Assembly (NCBI GenBank): GCA_942492815.1
Contig: OW818658.1
Location: forward strand, 4,464,001 to 4,528,000
Source of the DNA: JAEUWI01 sp942492815
GTDB lineage: Bacteria > Hydrogenedentota > Hydrogenedentia > Hydrogenedentales > JAEUWI01
Reading direction: 5' to 3'
DNA length: 64,000 nucleotides
A program made the position numbers and the translations under genes. Shown here piece by piece: positions 17,575-27,260 of the stretch (within the stretch, counting starts at the first letter, position 1; each line of letters starts with the position of its first letter). A model generated the notes under the pieces. That model had not been told where the DNA came from and searched no databases. It saw only the letters and a program-made list of their open reading frames with translations.

Positions 17575-18875
17575 TGGCGAACCTCAATCGAGCGGGCGTG
17601 GGCCTGCAATTCTTCGGCCTCGGCGAAAGCGCGGATGTCGGCCGCGTCTTTCTGGAGGCGTTCCTTCGAGTAATAGAGCACGCTCGTCGTCTTGCGGAAA
17701 TCTTCCGCGGTCAGGGGTGACGAGAAGCGCGCTTTCCGGCCCGTGGGCAGGATGTGGTTGGGCCCGGCGTAGTAATCGCCCACGGCCACGGGGGTCATGG
17801 CGCCAAGCATGATCGCCCCGGCGTGCTTGATCTTATCCACAAAATTGCGGGGATACTCCACCTGCACGCTGAGGTGCTCCGGTGCGTACAGATTGGTCAG
17901 GTCGATGGCCTCCTGCATATTGCGCGTCTGGATCAACACACCGCAGTGGGACAGCGAAGCTTCAATGATCGACTTGCGCGGCAGACGGGCCGTTTCTTCT
18001 TCGAGGCGCTTCTTCACCGCCTCGATCAGGCGGGCCGACGGCGTGATCAGCACGGCCATCGCCTCTTCGTCGTGCTCCGCCTGGGCCAGCAATTCCGCCG
18101 CCACATAATTCGGATTCGCGTGATCATCCGCAAGCACCACCACTTCCGACGGCCCCGCCTCGCTGTCGATCTCCACCACGCCGCGCACCAGCGCCTTGGC
18201 CGCCGTCACAAACGTATTGCCCGGCCCGGTGATCTTGGTCACGGCGGGAATCGTCTCCGTGCCATAGGCCAATGCCGCAATCGCCTGCGCGCCGCCGATA
18301 CGGAAGATGCGCGTGGCCCCGGCAATCCGCGCCGCCGCCAGCACCACAGGGTGGATGCCGCCCTTGTAGGAGGGCGGCGAAACCATGATGATCTCTTTCA
18401 CACCCGCCACGCGCGCCGGCGCGATATTCATCAATACGGACGAAGGATAAAAGGCTTTACCGCCGGGCACGTACACCCCCGCGCTTTCAATCGGCGTAAT
18501 GCGCTGGCCGAGGACCGTACCGTCGTCGTAGGTCTCTTCCCACGATTCCCGGAGGTGCTTGCTGTGGAAGCTGTGGATGTTTTCATAGGCGCGCTTGAGG
18601 ATCTGGATCATGCGCGGCTCCACCGTCTTCAGGGCCGCTTCGATCTCCGCGTGTGTCACCTCAAATTGCGAAGGCTCCAGCTCGGCGCCATCAAAGCGCT
18701 GAGTGAAATCGGCCAGGGCCTTGTCGCCCTCTTTGCGCACCGCCTCCACGATCCACCGGGTCTGATCCAGCTTGTCGTGGATGAGTTGACCCATGGACTG
18801 CTTGTCGCCGTGCTGGCTGATCTGGCGCTTCAGCTTCTCGAAGGAAGCGTCGTCTGTAACCACGAATTCTTTCAT
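17571..18875 (-). CDS. hisD: Histidinol dehydrogenase
   Basis: HisD oxidises histidinol to histidine in two NAD-dependent steps and binds zinc. The 434-residue product has the family core: ESAGVYVPGGKAFYPSS, ITGPGNTFVTAAKALV, EIDSEAGPSEVVVLAD and the late segment TPVAVGDYYAGPNHILPTG with a zinc ligand. The ATG at 18875 was preferred over an in-frame start six codons upstream because AGGACA sits at a good distance before it. hisC follows with a four-base overlap. Confidence 0.95.
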   Translation of the reverse strand: MKEFVVTDDASFEKLKRQISQHGDKQSMGQLIHDKLDQTRWIVEAVRKEGDKALADFTQRFDGAELEPSQFEVTHAEIEAALKTVEPRMIQILKRAYENIHSFHSKHLRESWEETYDDGTVLGQRITPIESAGVYVPGGKAFYPSSVLMNIAPARVAGVKEIIMVSPPSYKGGIHPVVLAAARIAGATRIFRIGGAQAIAALAYGTETIPAVTKITGPGNTFVTAAKALVRGVVEIDSEAGPSEVVVLADDHANPNYVAAELLAQAEHDEEAMAVLITPSARLIEAVKKRLEEETARLPRKSIIEASLSHCGVLIQTRNMQEAIDLTNLYAPEHLSVQVEYPRNFVDKIKHAGAIMLGAMTPVAVGDYYAGPNHILPTGRKARFSSPLTAEDFRKTTSVLYYSKERLQKDAADIRAFAEAEELQAHARSIEVRQ

Positions 18876-18927
18876 AAGGTGTCCTGTCCACAACTATTTT
18901 CGAAGGCGGCCTCGCGCCGCCCCGTCA

Positions 18928-18999
18928 CAGGGACTTCAGGGACAACAGCGACGGCAGGGAATCAAAACCCTGCCGTCCCTGATGTCGCTGCCGTCCCTG
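18928..18999. repeat. Hairpin of CAGGGAC/CCGTCCCTG units
   Basis: About 72 bp with arms rich in CAGGGAC and GACGGCAGGG pair around an AATCAAAA loop. It lies between murA and hisD, both on the reverse strand. It could end murA transcription or be a REP-type element; there is no T-run, so a classical intrinsic terminator is unlikely. Confidence 0.65.
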
Positions 19000-19033
19000 C
19001 AATCATGTAAACGTGCTTGTTATTTCAGCGTGC

Positions 19034-20314
19034 CTATTCCCGAACCCGCTCGATGTCCGCACCGAGGCTGCTCAGCCGTTCTTCTATCCGCTCGTAGCCG
19101 CGATCGATGTGGTACACGCGCGAAATCGCAGTCTCCCCCTGCTTCGCCATCAGCCCGGCAATCACCAGCGCGGCGCTGGCCCGCAGGTCCGACGCCATCA
19201 CCGGTGCGCCGCTGAGCTGCTCTACACCGCGCACGATGGCCGTGTTGCCGTCGAGGCTGATGTCCGCGCCCATGCGCGCCAGCTCCGCCACCTGCATGAA
19301 GCGATTCTCAAAAACGGTCTCTTTAATTCGGCTCACGCCCTTCGCCCGTGTCAGCAGCGTCATCATCTGCGCCTGGAGGTCCGTGGCGAAGCCGGGGTAG
19401 GGCAGCGTGGTGATATCCACCGCGTTGATACCGTTCGGCGCCGCCGCGCGGATTTTGTTGCCGTGGGTCTCCACCGTCGCGCCCGCCTCCTGCAATTTCT
19501 TCAGGAAATTCGGCAGGTGATCCGCGTTTGCGTTCGCCACGGTCACATCGCCGCCCGTCGCCACACCCGCCACCAGAAAGGTGCCCGCCTCGATACGGTC
19601 GGGCATCACAATATGCTCCGCGCCGCCCAGGGCATCCACACCGACGATGGTAATCATGTCCGTGCCGGCGCCGGAGATACGCGCGCCCATGGCATTGAGG
19701 AACAGCGCCAGATCTTCAATTTCCGGTTCGCGCGCCACGTTGGTCAGACGCGTCACGCCTTCGGCCAGCGTCGCCGCCATCATCAGGTTTTCTGTCGCAC
19801 CCACGCTGGGGAAGTCCAGCGCGTGGTTCGCGCCGATCAATTTGCCTTCCGCCAGCACATAGCCCTCTTCTATGCGTATCGAAGCGCCCAATGCCTCCAG
19901 GCCCTTGAGGTGGATGTCCACCGGGCGCGCGCCGATGGCACAGCCGCCGGGCAGGGACACCTTGGTCTTGCCAAAGCGCGCCAGCAGCGGCCCAAGCACG
20001 AAGAAGGACGCGCGCATCCGGCGCACGAGGTCATACTCCGCCTCGGGCTTGTTGATCGTCTTCGGATCCAGCGTCATGGAGCGGCCCGTGAAGTCGATGC
20101 CCACGCCCATATCGCCCAGAAGTTTGTCCATCGAAAAAATATCGTGCAGACACGGCACATTGTGCAGCACGCAGGTATCTTCGGCCAGCAGGGTCGCCGC
20201 CATCAGGGGCAACGCGGCATTTTTCGCGCCGCGCACCTGCACGGTGCCTTGGAGTGCCTTGCCGCCGCGAATGAGAATTTTGTCCACCAGGTCGTCCTTC
20301 GGTTGTGGTTGCAC
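19034..20314 (-). CDS. murA: UDP-N-acetylglucosamine 1-carboxyvinyltransferase
   Basis: MurA moves enolpyruvate from PEP to UDP-GlcNAc, the first committed step of peptidoglycan synthesis in the cytoplasm. The 426-residue product has the substrate-binding GAKNAALPLMAATLL (Lys31, Asn32) and the catalytic loop LPGGCAIGARP with Cys125, the residue attacked by fosfomycin. The cysteine, rather than the aspartate of naturally resistant enzymes, suggests sensitivity. The first ten residues are non-conserved, and an internal start is possible. Confidence 0.95.
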   Translation of the reverse strand: MQPQPKDDLVDKILIRGGKALQGTVQVRGAKNAALPLMAATLLAEDTCVLHNVPCLHDIFSMDKLLGDMGVGIDFTGRSMTLDPKTINKPEAEYDLVRRMRASFFVLGPLLARFGKTKVSLPGGCAIGARPVDIHLKGLEALGASIRIEEGYVLAEGKLIGANHALDFPSVGATENLMMAATLAEGVTRLTNVAREPEIEDLALFLNAMGARISGAGTDMITIVGVDALGGAEHIVMPDRIEAGTFLVAGVATGGDVTVANANADHLPNFLKKLQEAGATVETHGNKIRAAAPNGINAVDITTLPYPGFATDLQAQMMTLLTRAKGVSRIKETVFENRFMQVAELARMGADISLDGNTAIVRGVEQLSGAPVMASDLRASAALVIAGLMAKQGETAISRVYHIDRGYERIEERLSSLGADIERVRE

Positions 20315-20460
20315 GGATTTTCCCGACGAAGAGCGGGAAAAGCACGCGCCTCGGCCCGACGAAACACACCCGGCGGGCCGACTTAGGGTTGAGGGGGAAT
20401 TATGCCACAGCGGCGTGGGGCATTAATACCCCGCGGTAGGGCTGGAGGTTCCACGGGGGG

Positions 20461-20530
20461 AATAGGACGGATGAGACGGATAGGACCGATGAAATGCGCC
20501 ATCCGTCTTATCGGTCCTATCCGTCCTATT
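20461..20530. repeat. Hairpin of GACGGATAG-type 9-bp units
   Basis: Perfect 12-base outer arms (AATAGGACGGAT/ATCCGTCCTATT) enclose further GACGGATAG and GACCGATGA units. It lies between the divergent murA and SRPBCC genes, so it cannot be a simple terminator. The same units form the hairpin at 54872. Confidence 0.7.
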
Positions 20531-20618
20531 TGGTCAGCCAAAACCGAACTCGTTCATTTTTATTGACTACACCCCTCCCTCCGCGATAAACTGAACATGT
20601 TCAACAAAGGAGAGCATC

Positions 20619-21623
20619 ATGAACCCTCAGTTCTGCCGATACCACGCGGCCGCAGGCGTACTGCTCGCCAGTCTGCTCATCTACGGCCTCGGTCTCTACG
20701 CCACCGAATCGATCGGCCACTACGGTTTCACCCTGTTCCAGGGACTCCCCGCCGCCGGGGGCTTTCTTTCCGTCCTGCTGGCCTCCTCCCCCGTTCGACA
20801 GACCTTCCTCCGTGGAGTCGCCCTGGGTCTCCTTCCCCTCGGCGGCGGCGCGCTGCTTTTCCTTGCAACAGGCTTCGAAGGGGTCGTCTGTCTCGTCATG
20901 GCGGCACCCATCATGATTGTGTTCGCCGTGATCGGCGCGGCCATCGCGGTTTTTCTGGCTAGCGTCCTTTCCTTCATGGTTCGGTGGCTCAGCGAACTCG
21001 GCTGTGGCGGCGGAAAAGGCCCAAAGGCCTTCAGCACCGCCCTCGTGCTGCTGCCGCTCGCCGTCGCCCTCTCCGTAGAGCCCCGCATTCTCCCCCACCC
21101 GCCCACGCGCATGGTCCACTCCAGTGTCGTGGTAAGGGGCGATATCGAAAGAGTGTGGGATACGGTCGTGGCCTTCCCCGAGATCACGTTCTCCCCCGGC
21201 GGTATCTTTGACTACGGCATCGCCTACCCCATCCGCGCGACCATCGAGGGCACGGGCGTGGGTTCCATCCGGCGCTGCACCTTCAACACCGGCGACTTCG
21301 TCGAACCCATCACGGCCTGGGATGCACCCCACCGCCTCGCTTTCGATGTGGTGGAGAATCCCCTCCCCATGAAGGAGTGGTCATTCTGGGGCGACATCGA
21401 CACCCCTCACCTCCACGGTTTCATGATCTCCGAGCGCGGCCAGTTTCAGTTGACCCAACAGCCCGACGGCACCGTCCTCCTCGAAGGGACCACCTGGTAC
21501 CACCAGAAGCTCTGGCCCAACACCTACTGGGGTGCGCTCTCGGATCAGATCATCCACCAAATCCACGGACGGGTACTTGGACACATCAAAGACGTAGTGG
21601 AAGGCGCAACGGGACCGTCCTGA
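20619..21623 (+). CDS. Membrane protein with C-terminal SRPBCC/polyketide-cyclase-like domain
   Basis: The 334-residue product has four hydrophobic segments in the first 160 residues (about 8-28, 35-55, 65-85 and 88-120, with another near 135). Residues about 165-325 look like a START/SRPBCC lipid-binding domain (SSVVVRGDIERVWDTVVAFPEI and GVGSIRRCTFNTGDFVEPITAWD). A good AAAGGAGAG site precedes the ATG. The last residues (GPS) and the TGA stop lie within the first unit of the 134-bp repeat array. Function unknown; a lipid or hydrophobic ligand is plausible. Confidence 0.75.
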   Translation: MNPQFCRYHAAAGVLLASLLIYGLGLYATESIGHYGFTLFQGLPAAGGFLSVLLASSPVRQTFLRGVALGLLPLGGGALLFLATGFEGVVCLVMAAPIMIVFAVIGAAIAVFLASVLSFMVRWLSELGCGGGKGPKAFSTALVLLPLAVALSVEPRILPHPPTRMVHSSVVVRGDIERVWDTVVAFPEITFSPGGIFDYGIAYPIRATIEGTGVGSIRRCTFNTGDFVEPITAWDAPHRLAFDVVENPLPMKEWSFWGDIDTPHLHGFMISERGQFQLTQQPDGTVLLEGTTWYHQKLWPNTYWGALSDQIIHQIHGRVLGHIKDVVEGATGPS

Positions 21624-22010
21624 ACGCAAGTGCACCCAAAGCACGGGCGGGCGCTCCCCCTCCAAGGCCCGTCCCGACACGCCGGCTACCACCAGGCGTT
21701 CGGGACCGTCCCGCGTAGTCATCTGCGTGGGACAGCGCGACGACGGGACCGTCCTGAACGCAAGTGCACCCAAAGCACGGGCGGGCGCTCCCCCTCCAAG
21801 GCCCGTCCCGACACGCCGGCTACCACCAGGCGTTCGGGACCGTCCCGCGTAGTCAACTGCGTGGGACAGCGCGACGACGGGACCGTCCTGAACGCAAAAG
21901 CGCCCAAAGCACGGGCGGGCGCTCCCCCTCCAAGGCCCCTCCCGGTAAGCCGACAGCCACCAGGCGTTCGGGACCGTCCCGCGAAGTCAACTGCGTGGGA
22001 CAGTCCTAAA
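21611..22010. repeat. Three tandem 134-bp repeats
   Basis: Units begin GGGACCGTCCTGAACGCAA at 21611, 21745 and 21879. The first two are nearly identical; the third has several changes and ends in GGGACAGTCC near 22003-22012. Each unit contains GGGAC and GTCCC in inverted positions and can form a stem. The array sits between convergent genes (SRPBCC protein and secG), and its first unit supplies the stop codon of the former. The remaining 22011-22155 shows a short hairpin (CATCCCCAATCCGGGGATG) and nothing else. Confidence 0.85.
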
Positions 22011-22155
22011 GTCAGCCTTCCCCACCCCAACGATACCCATGACCCCAGCTATTTCTGCCCAGACTGGGCTGCCCTCGGCAAATGGACAGTCCCAAAGAAA
22101 TCGGCACATCCCCAATCCGGGGATGCGCCGATGATTCTATTGCTTGTGAAGGAAC

Positions 22156-22728
22156 TTACTGCGCGGCGGGGGCGGCGGGCACTTCCGCAGCAGGGGCCTC
22201 GGCTGCGGGGGCTTCCGCAGGCGCGGGCACTTCCGCAGCGGGGGCCGGGGTCTCAACCGCTGGCGCGGCAGCCGGAGCTTCCGCAGCCGGAGCTTCCGCA
22301 GCCGGAGCTTCCGCGGCCGGCACTTCGGCGACCGGGGCAACAGGCGCTTCGGCCGCAGGCGCGGCGTTAAAAAGATCGTCAATGCTGCTGACACCGCCAC
22401 TGCTGTTATTCACAGGCACCACGCCAGTATCGTCCACCGTGCTCGGAGCCCTGGAACTTCCCAGATTGCCGGACAGCATGGACATGAGCAGCGACAGGGT
22501 CATGAAAATCCCGGCCATGGTGTAGGTAATTTTCTGGGGCAAGCTCTTGGAGGAGCGGGGGCCGAAGACGGCATCCGCGCCGCCGGGACCGGCACCGAAA
22601 GCGCCCGCGAAACCAACGCCCTTGCCCTTCTGGAGCAGCACGATGATGATCAGGCCAAGGCAGGATGGCACATAAAGCACCAGCATCAACCAAAAAACGG
22701 TATTCCAACTGAAGATTGCGTCCAGCAT
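22156..22728 (-). CDS. secG: Preprotein translocase subunit SecG with long Ala/Pro/Glu tail
   Basis: The first 80 or so residues are SecG: two membrane helices (about 12-32 and 66-86) around the cytosolic loop LLQKGKGVGFAGAFG and the GGADAVFG motif. SecG assists protein export as part of SecYEG. The tail of roughly 80 residues after residue 110 is low-complexity (A-P-A-A-E-A-P repeats) and is encoded by GCTTCCGCAG-type DNA repeats; SecG proteins are usually 75-130 residues. It follows tpiA on the same strand, a common pairing. Confidence 0.9.
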   Translation of the reverse strand: MLDAIFSWNTVFWLMLVLYVPSCLGLIIIVLLQKGKGVGFAGAFGAGPGGADAVFGPRSSKSLPQKITYTMAGIFMTLSLLMSMLSGNLGSSRAPSTVDDTGVVPVNNSSGGVSSIDDLFNAAPAAEAPVAPVAEVPAAEAPAAEAPAAEAPAAAPAVETPAPAAEVPAPAEAPAAEAPAAEVPAAPAAQ

Positions 22729-22856
22729 GATAGGTCAAATCCTCTGCAATGCCGGGGCCGGATTAGAATCCGGCGGTCCCGACGGTATGGCCAGCGAAAT
22801 CCGCCGCGCCAACAAAAATTTCAGTAGCTATGAATTGCCCCGAGGGGAGTAATTTT

Positions 22857-23633
22857 TCAGCCGTGGCTGCTGACCGCGTTCACGATTCCCGCGAAGCTGT
22901 CCGCCTGGAGGGCCGCACCGCCCACGAGGAATCCGTCCACGTTGGGCTGGGAGATGAGCTCCGCCGCGTTGTCCGGCTTGGCGCTGCCGCCATACTGAAT
23001 GCGGATGGCCTCGGCCACCACATCGCCGAAGTGCTTGCGCACCAAATCGCGTACAAACAAGTGAGCCGACTCCGCCTGCTCCGGCGAAGCGGTCACGCCC
23101 GTGCCAATGGCCCAAACGGGCTCATAGGCAATGGCGACCTGAGCGAATTGCGCGTCGGTCAGGCCCTTGAGCCCTTCCACCACGTGGCGGGTCAGGACAT
23201 CGTCCATCTTGCCGCCTTCGCGCTCTTCCAAGGTCTCGCCGATGCAGAACATGACCTTCAGGCCGGAATTCACCGCGAAGTGAAGCTTCTCATTCAAAAA
23301 AGCGTCGCTCTCGCCGAAGTACTGGCGGCGTTCGCTGTGGCCCAGAATGGTCCACGTGCAACCCGCGTCCTTCAGCATCTGGGGGCTGAGTTCGCCGGTG
23401 TAGGCACCGCTTTCCTTGACGTAGGCATTCTGCGCGCCCACTTCAATGTTGCTGCCCTGGGCCGCCTGGCTCGCCGCATGCAGCGCGGTGAAGACCGGGC
23501 ACACAACGATTTCGACGTTGGTGACGCCCGAAACCAGCGGTTTCAGCGCGTCCACGGTAGCCACGGCCTCGCCGATCAGCTTGTTCATCTTCCAGTTTCC
23601 CGCCACAAGGGGGGTTCTGCTCGTTCCGCTCAT
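22857..23633 (-). CDS. tpiA: Triosephosphate isomerase
   Basis: TpiA interconverts dihydroxyacetone phosphate and glyceraldehyde 3-phosphate in glycolysis. The 258-residue product has all catalytic parts: Asn13 and Lys15 in GNWKMNK, the catalytic His in ILGHSERR, the catalytic Glu in AYEPVWAIGTG, and the phosphate-binding YGGSAKPDN and GFLVGGAAL. The ATG at 23633 was preferred over one nine codons upstream because it matches the family N-terminus. secG lies 128 bases downstream. Confidence 0.97.
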   Translation of the reverse strand: MSGTSRTPLVAGNWKMNKLIGEAVATVDALKPLVSGVTNVEIVVCPVFTALHAASQAAQGSNIEVGAQNAYVKESGAYTGELSPQMLKDAGCTWTILGHSERRQYFGESDAFLNEKLHFAVNSGLKVMFCIGETLEEREGGKMDDVLTRHVVEGLKGLTDAQFAQVAIAYEPVWAIGTGVTASPEQAESAHLFVRDLVRKHFGDVVAEAIRIQYGGSAKPDNAAELISQPNVDGFLVGGAALQADSFAGIVNAVSSHG

Positions 23634-23852
23634 AATCTGTATCTTCCCATGGCGCAACACCTTAGTGTCGCATGACCCGCCGGGCAGGACGCACCGGCGG
23701 AAGTATTCAGGTCTATTGGGGGTTTTGAACGGTGAAGGTTACCATATAGACGGGGACGGGCGCAAAAATACGGCGGAGGGCAGACTTCTCCCCACGACAC
23801 GGCGACTTGTGCGGTATACTCTGATATCGTGCTTTTAATGAGGAGGAGTCCG

Positions 23853-26800
23853 ATGAGGTCTACTTGGGCAGTTTCCCTGTTTCGTGCCCTTGCCACTTCC
23901 GCGCTGTTGCTCTGCTGCGCCGCAGCACCTGCTGGCGACGAGGGCGGTGCCTATCGGTTTGACCAGCTCTGGCCGCGACTTCAGCAGCCGTGGTACTTCT
24001 TCCGTCCGGGCGGCGTGGCGCTGGACGCGAACAACAACCTCTACGTGGCCGACACGTCCAACAGCCGCATTCGCAAGTTCACGTCGGACGGCCAGTATAT
24101 CACCCAGTTCGGCCAGTTCGGTGGCGCGCCCGGCGAGTTCAACTTCCCCCGGGGCCTCGCCGTCGGGCCGGATGTAGCCGGTGTGCCCTGGCTCTTCGTG
24201 GCCGATACGAATAACCTCCGCGTCCAGGTGCTCGACCTTCAGGGACGTCCCTTGCGTCAAATCGAAACGCGTGTCAACGGCACCGGCGAGCCCTTTCCGC
24301 CGACCGGCGTGGCCGTGGACCATCTCGGCAACCTCTACATCACCGCCGGGGACACCCTCCGCGTCCAGAAGATTTCACTGCTGGGCATCGTAACGGAATA
24401 TGTGGGTGACGGCACCGCCGACCCGAGTATTGTGTCCTGCGAGCCCGATCTGATCCCCTGCGGCTGGCCGCCGGGGATCGCCGTGGACAACAACGGCCAC
24501 GTCTTCGTGGCCGATCCGGTGAACTTCCGCGTGATCCGGCTCTCGGACACCCTCGAGTTCCAGCTTGCCTTCGGCGAGGCGGGTCAGCCCGACGGCAACA
24601 CGGGGGCTCCCTTCTATGTGCCCTTCGGCCTCGACATTGCAAAGAACGGCGATGTGGTGGTGACCGATGCCTTCAACGGCCGCATCCAGCGCTTCGACAA
24701 CGACGGCAATTTCCTCAGCCTCTTCGGCGAGTCGGGCGTGCGGCCCGGCGAACTGGGCCACGTGGAAGATGTCGGCCTGGACACGGAGGGCAACATTTAC
24801 GTCGCCGATACGACCAACGACCGCGTGCAAAAGTTCACGCCCGACGGACGGCTGATCCACCAGATCGGCAGCAGCGGCGAGCGCGAGGGCACCTTCACTT
24901 TCCCGACCGACGTCGCCGTCGACGGCAACGGCAACACCTTCGTCGCGGATACCGACAATCACCGGATACAGCGCTTTGATACGGATGCGCGCTTTGACCT
25001 GACCTGGGGCGATCAGGGTCGGGGCGAACCCGGGTTCTTTGCGCGCCCCCAGGGCGTCGCGATTCACCCCCAGACGGGTCAAATCTACGTGGCCGATACC
25101 GACAGCTCCAACTCCGGCACGCCGCCCCGTTTCCAAATCTTCGAGCCGAATGGCGAATTCGTTTCCGAGCGTGAAATCCCGAATGTCATGGGCGAAGAGG
25201 GCGTGCGCGATGAGACCGTCTTCCCCACGGGTATCGCCGTGGACAAGGACGGCAACGTCTTCGTGGTCCAGTCGTCTTTTGTGAACTTCATCATCCCCGA
25301 GGGCGACAACGAGCCGGTGCGCCACCGCGTGCAGCGCTTCGACCCGGAAGGTGGCGTCATCAGCTTCGGCCGCTATGGTGAAGCGGAAGGCCAGTTCGAC
25401 GCGCCGCAGGATATCGCAGTCAATGACGACGGCAACGTCTACGTTGCGGATACCTTCAACCACCGCATCCAGAAGTTCACCAACACGGGCGATTTTCTGG
25501 TGGCCTGGGGCGAGTTCGGCACTCAGGCGGGCCAGTTTAATGAGCCCGGCGGCGTGGCTATCGGCCCGAACAAGACCGTTTTTGTGGCGGATACGATGAA
25601 CCACCGAATCCAGGTCTTCACGGAAAATGGCGCGTTTATCACCAGCATCGGCGGACCCGGCGATTCTCCGGGGCAGTTCCTGCGCCCCGCCGGACTCGAT
25701 GTCGGCACTGACGGCACGCTCTACGTAGCCGATTCGCGCCACAACCGCATCCAGCGACTTCGCCCGGAAGACAGCGCGCCGCGCAACCGCGCCGTCATCA
25801 TCGCCAGCGGCGGCGATGTGCCCGGCAACAATCTCTGGGCCTCCACCCAGATGCTCGCGAACCTCGCCTACCGCACGTTGGAACACCAGGGCTTCACCCG
25901 CGACGACATCCAATACCTCAGCGCCGACACGAGCCTCGATCTCGACAGCAATGGCGCGGCGGACGACATCGTGCCGCTGACAGGAGCGCAGGTACAGTCT
26001 TCGCTCACAGAGTGGGCCGCGGATGCGGACAATGTGCTGGTCTACATCACGGGACTCGGGCGGCGGGATGTGTTCACCCTCAACCAGACGGAAGAGCTGC
26101 GCGACACGGAACTGAACGAGTATCTCAACACACTCCAGAGCGAGATCGGCGGCGAGTTGCTCGTGGTCTACGACGCCTCCCAATCGGGCAGCTTTATCGA
26201 CACCATCGGCGGAAATGATCAGGGCAAACGACAGATCGTCGCCAGCACAGCCGCCGATGAGCCTGCTTTCTTCCTCACCGGCGGCACCCTCTCCTTCTCC
26301 TACATCATGCTGCAGAACATGTTCAACGGCATGAGCGAAGGCCAGGCCATTCTCAATGCCCAATCGACCCTCGGCGCGACCTTCGCCTATCAAACACCGC
26401 AGATCGAAACCGATGGCAACGGCGTGCCCAATGAAGACGGCGACGACCTGTCCACGGGCTATCTCTACCTGAGCGGTGTGGACAGTTACGACGCCCCGCC
26501 TGCGGCAAATGAAGTCAGCCCCGACATGACCGTCGAAGCCGACGAAACCACGGCCCCCTTCTTCGTGCGCGGCGCGCAGGACGACACCGGTAATGTGGTC
26601 CGCGCGTGGTGCATCGTCACCTGGCCCACCGCCCTCAAAGGCGCCTCCAACGTAGTAACCACACGGGCCAGCTTCGAGCTGGACGATCAGGGCGGCGGCG
26701 AGTTCACCGCGACCTACGACAACCTCCAGCCTTCGGGCGAATACACCATCGACGTTCTCGCGATGGACAGCAACATGAACGTCACCGCCGTGGACCAGAT

Positions 26801-27251
26801 CAAGCTCGTGAAAGCGGGCGCCGTGCTCGCCGGCAACATCCTGTGCCTCGTGCGCGATGCGGCCACCCTGGAGCCCATCCTGGACGCCTCCGTCCAGCGC
26901 GTCCCCGGCAATGTGACCATCACCTTCAATATCGACGGTGTGTACACCTTCACCGGACTGCCCGATGGCGAATACACGGTCACCGCCAGCGCGGCCGGCT
27001 ATACTTCCGCGACGCAGGTGATAGACCTGACCGGCGGCCAGATCCTGGACGCAACCTTCGACCTCGAAGCGCTGGGAGGGGAAGGCGAAGGTGAGGGAGA
27101 AGGCGAAGGCGAAGGCAAACTCGAGGGCACTTTCGTCCTTTGCAGCAAGCCCATGGCAGGCAGCGCGGGCTTCAATTTCGCCGATGGGTTCCTGGCGGTA
27201 GCGCTGTTGATCTTGTTGCTGCGACGCCAACGTAGTGCTCAGGAAGAATGA
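23853..27251 (+). CDS. Secreted NHL-repeat surface protein with an inactivated caspase-like (C13-type) domain
   Basis: The 1132-residue product has a signal peptide (ending near CAAAPAG) and an AGGAGGAG ribosome site before the ATG at 23853. Residues about 45-640 hold roughly ten NHL beta-propeller repeats (recurring GNVYVADTxNHRIQKF). Residues about 644-860 resemble the C13/caspase-like domain of bacterial surface proteins, but the histidine position reads VYITGLG (normally HG) and the cysteine position VYDASQSGSF (normally DACQSG), so it should be proteolytically dead. A carboxypeptidase-regulatory-like domain (about 990-1070), a Gly-Glu linker, a final helix and an arginine-rich tail follow, indicating cell-surface anchoring. 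Confidence 0.88.
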   Translation: MRSTWAVSLFRALATSALLLCCAAAPAGDEGGAYRFDQLWPRLQQPWYFFRPGGVALDANNNLYVADTSNSRIRKFTSDGQYITQFGQFGGAPGEFNFPRGLAVGPDVAGVPWLFVADTNNLRVQVLDLQGRPLRQIETRVNGTGEPFPPTGVAVDHLGNLYITAGDTLRVQKISLLGIVTEYVGDGTADPSIVSCEPDLIPCGWPPGIAVDNNGHVFVADPVNFRVIRLSDTLEFQLAFGEAGQPDGNTGAPFYVPFGLDIAKNGDVVVTDAFNGRIQRFDNDGNFLSLFGESGVRPGELGHVEDVGLDTEGNIYVADTTNDRVQKFTPDGRLIHQIGSSGEREGTFTFPTDVAVDGNGNTFVADTDNHRIQRFDTDARFDLTWGDQGRGEPGFFARPQGVAIHPQTGQIYVADTDSSNSGTPPRFQIFEPNGEFVSEREIPNVMGEEGVRDETVFPTGIAVDKDGNVFVVQSSFVNFIIPEGDNEPVRHRVQRFDPEGGVISFGRYGEAEGQFDAPQDIAVNDDGNVYVADTFNHRIQKFTNTGDFLVAWGEFGTQAGQFNEPGGVAIGPNKTVFVADTMNHRIQVFTENGAFITSIGGPGDSPGQFLRPAGLDVGTDGTLYVADSRHNRIQRLRPEDSAPRNRAVIIASGGDVPGNNLWASTQMLANLAYRTLEHQGFTRDDIQYLSADTSLDLDSNGAADDIVPLTGAQVQSSLTEWAADADNVLVYITGLGRRDVFTLNQTEELRDTELNEYLNTLQSEIGGELLVVYDASQSGSFIDTIGGNDQGKRQIVASTAADEPAFFLTGGTLSFSYIMLQNMFNGMSEGQAILNAQSTLGATFAYQTPQIETDGNGVPNEDGDDLSTGYLYLSGVDSYDAPPAANEVSPDMTVEADETTAPFFVRGAQDDTGNVVRAWCIVTWPTALKGASNVVTTRASFELDDQGGGEFTATYDNLQPSGEYTIDVLAMDSNMNVTAVDQIKLVKAGAVLAGNILCLVRDAATLEPILDASVQRVPGNVTITFNIDGVYTFTGLPDGEYTVTASAAGYTSATQVIDLTGGQILDATFDLEALGGEGEGEGEGEGEGKLEGTFVLCSKPMAGSAGFNFADGFLAVALLILLLRRQRSAQEE

Positions 27252-27260
27252 CGCGGACTG

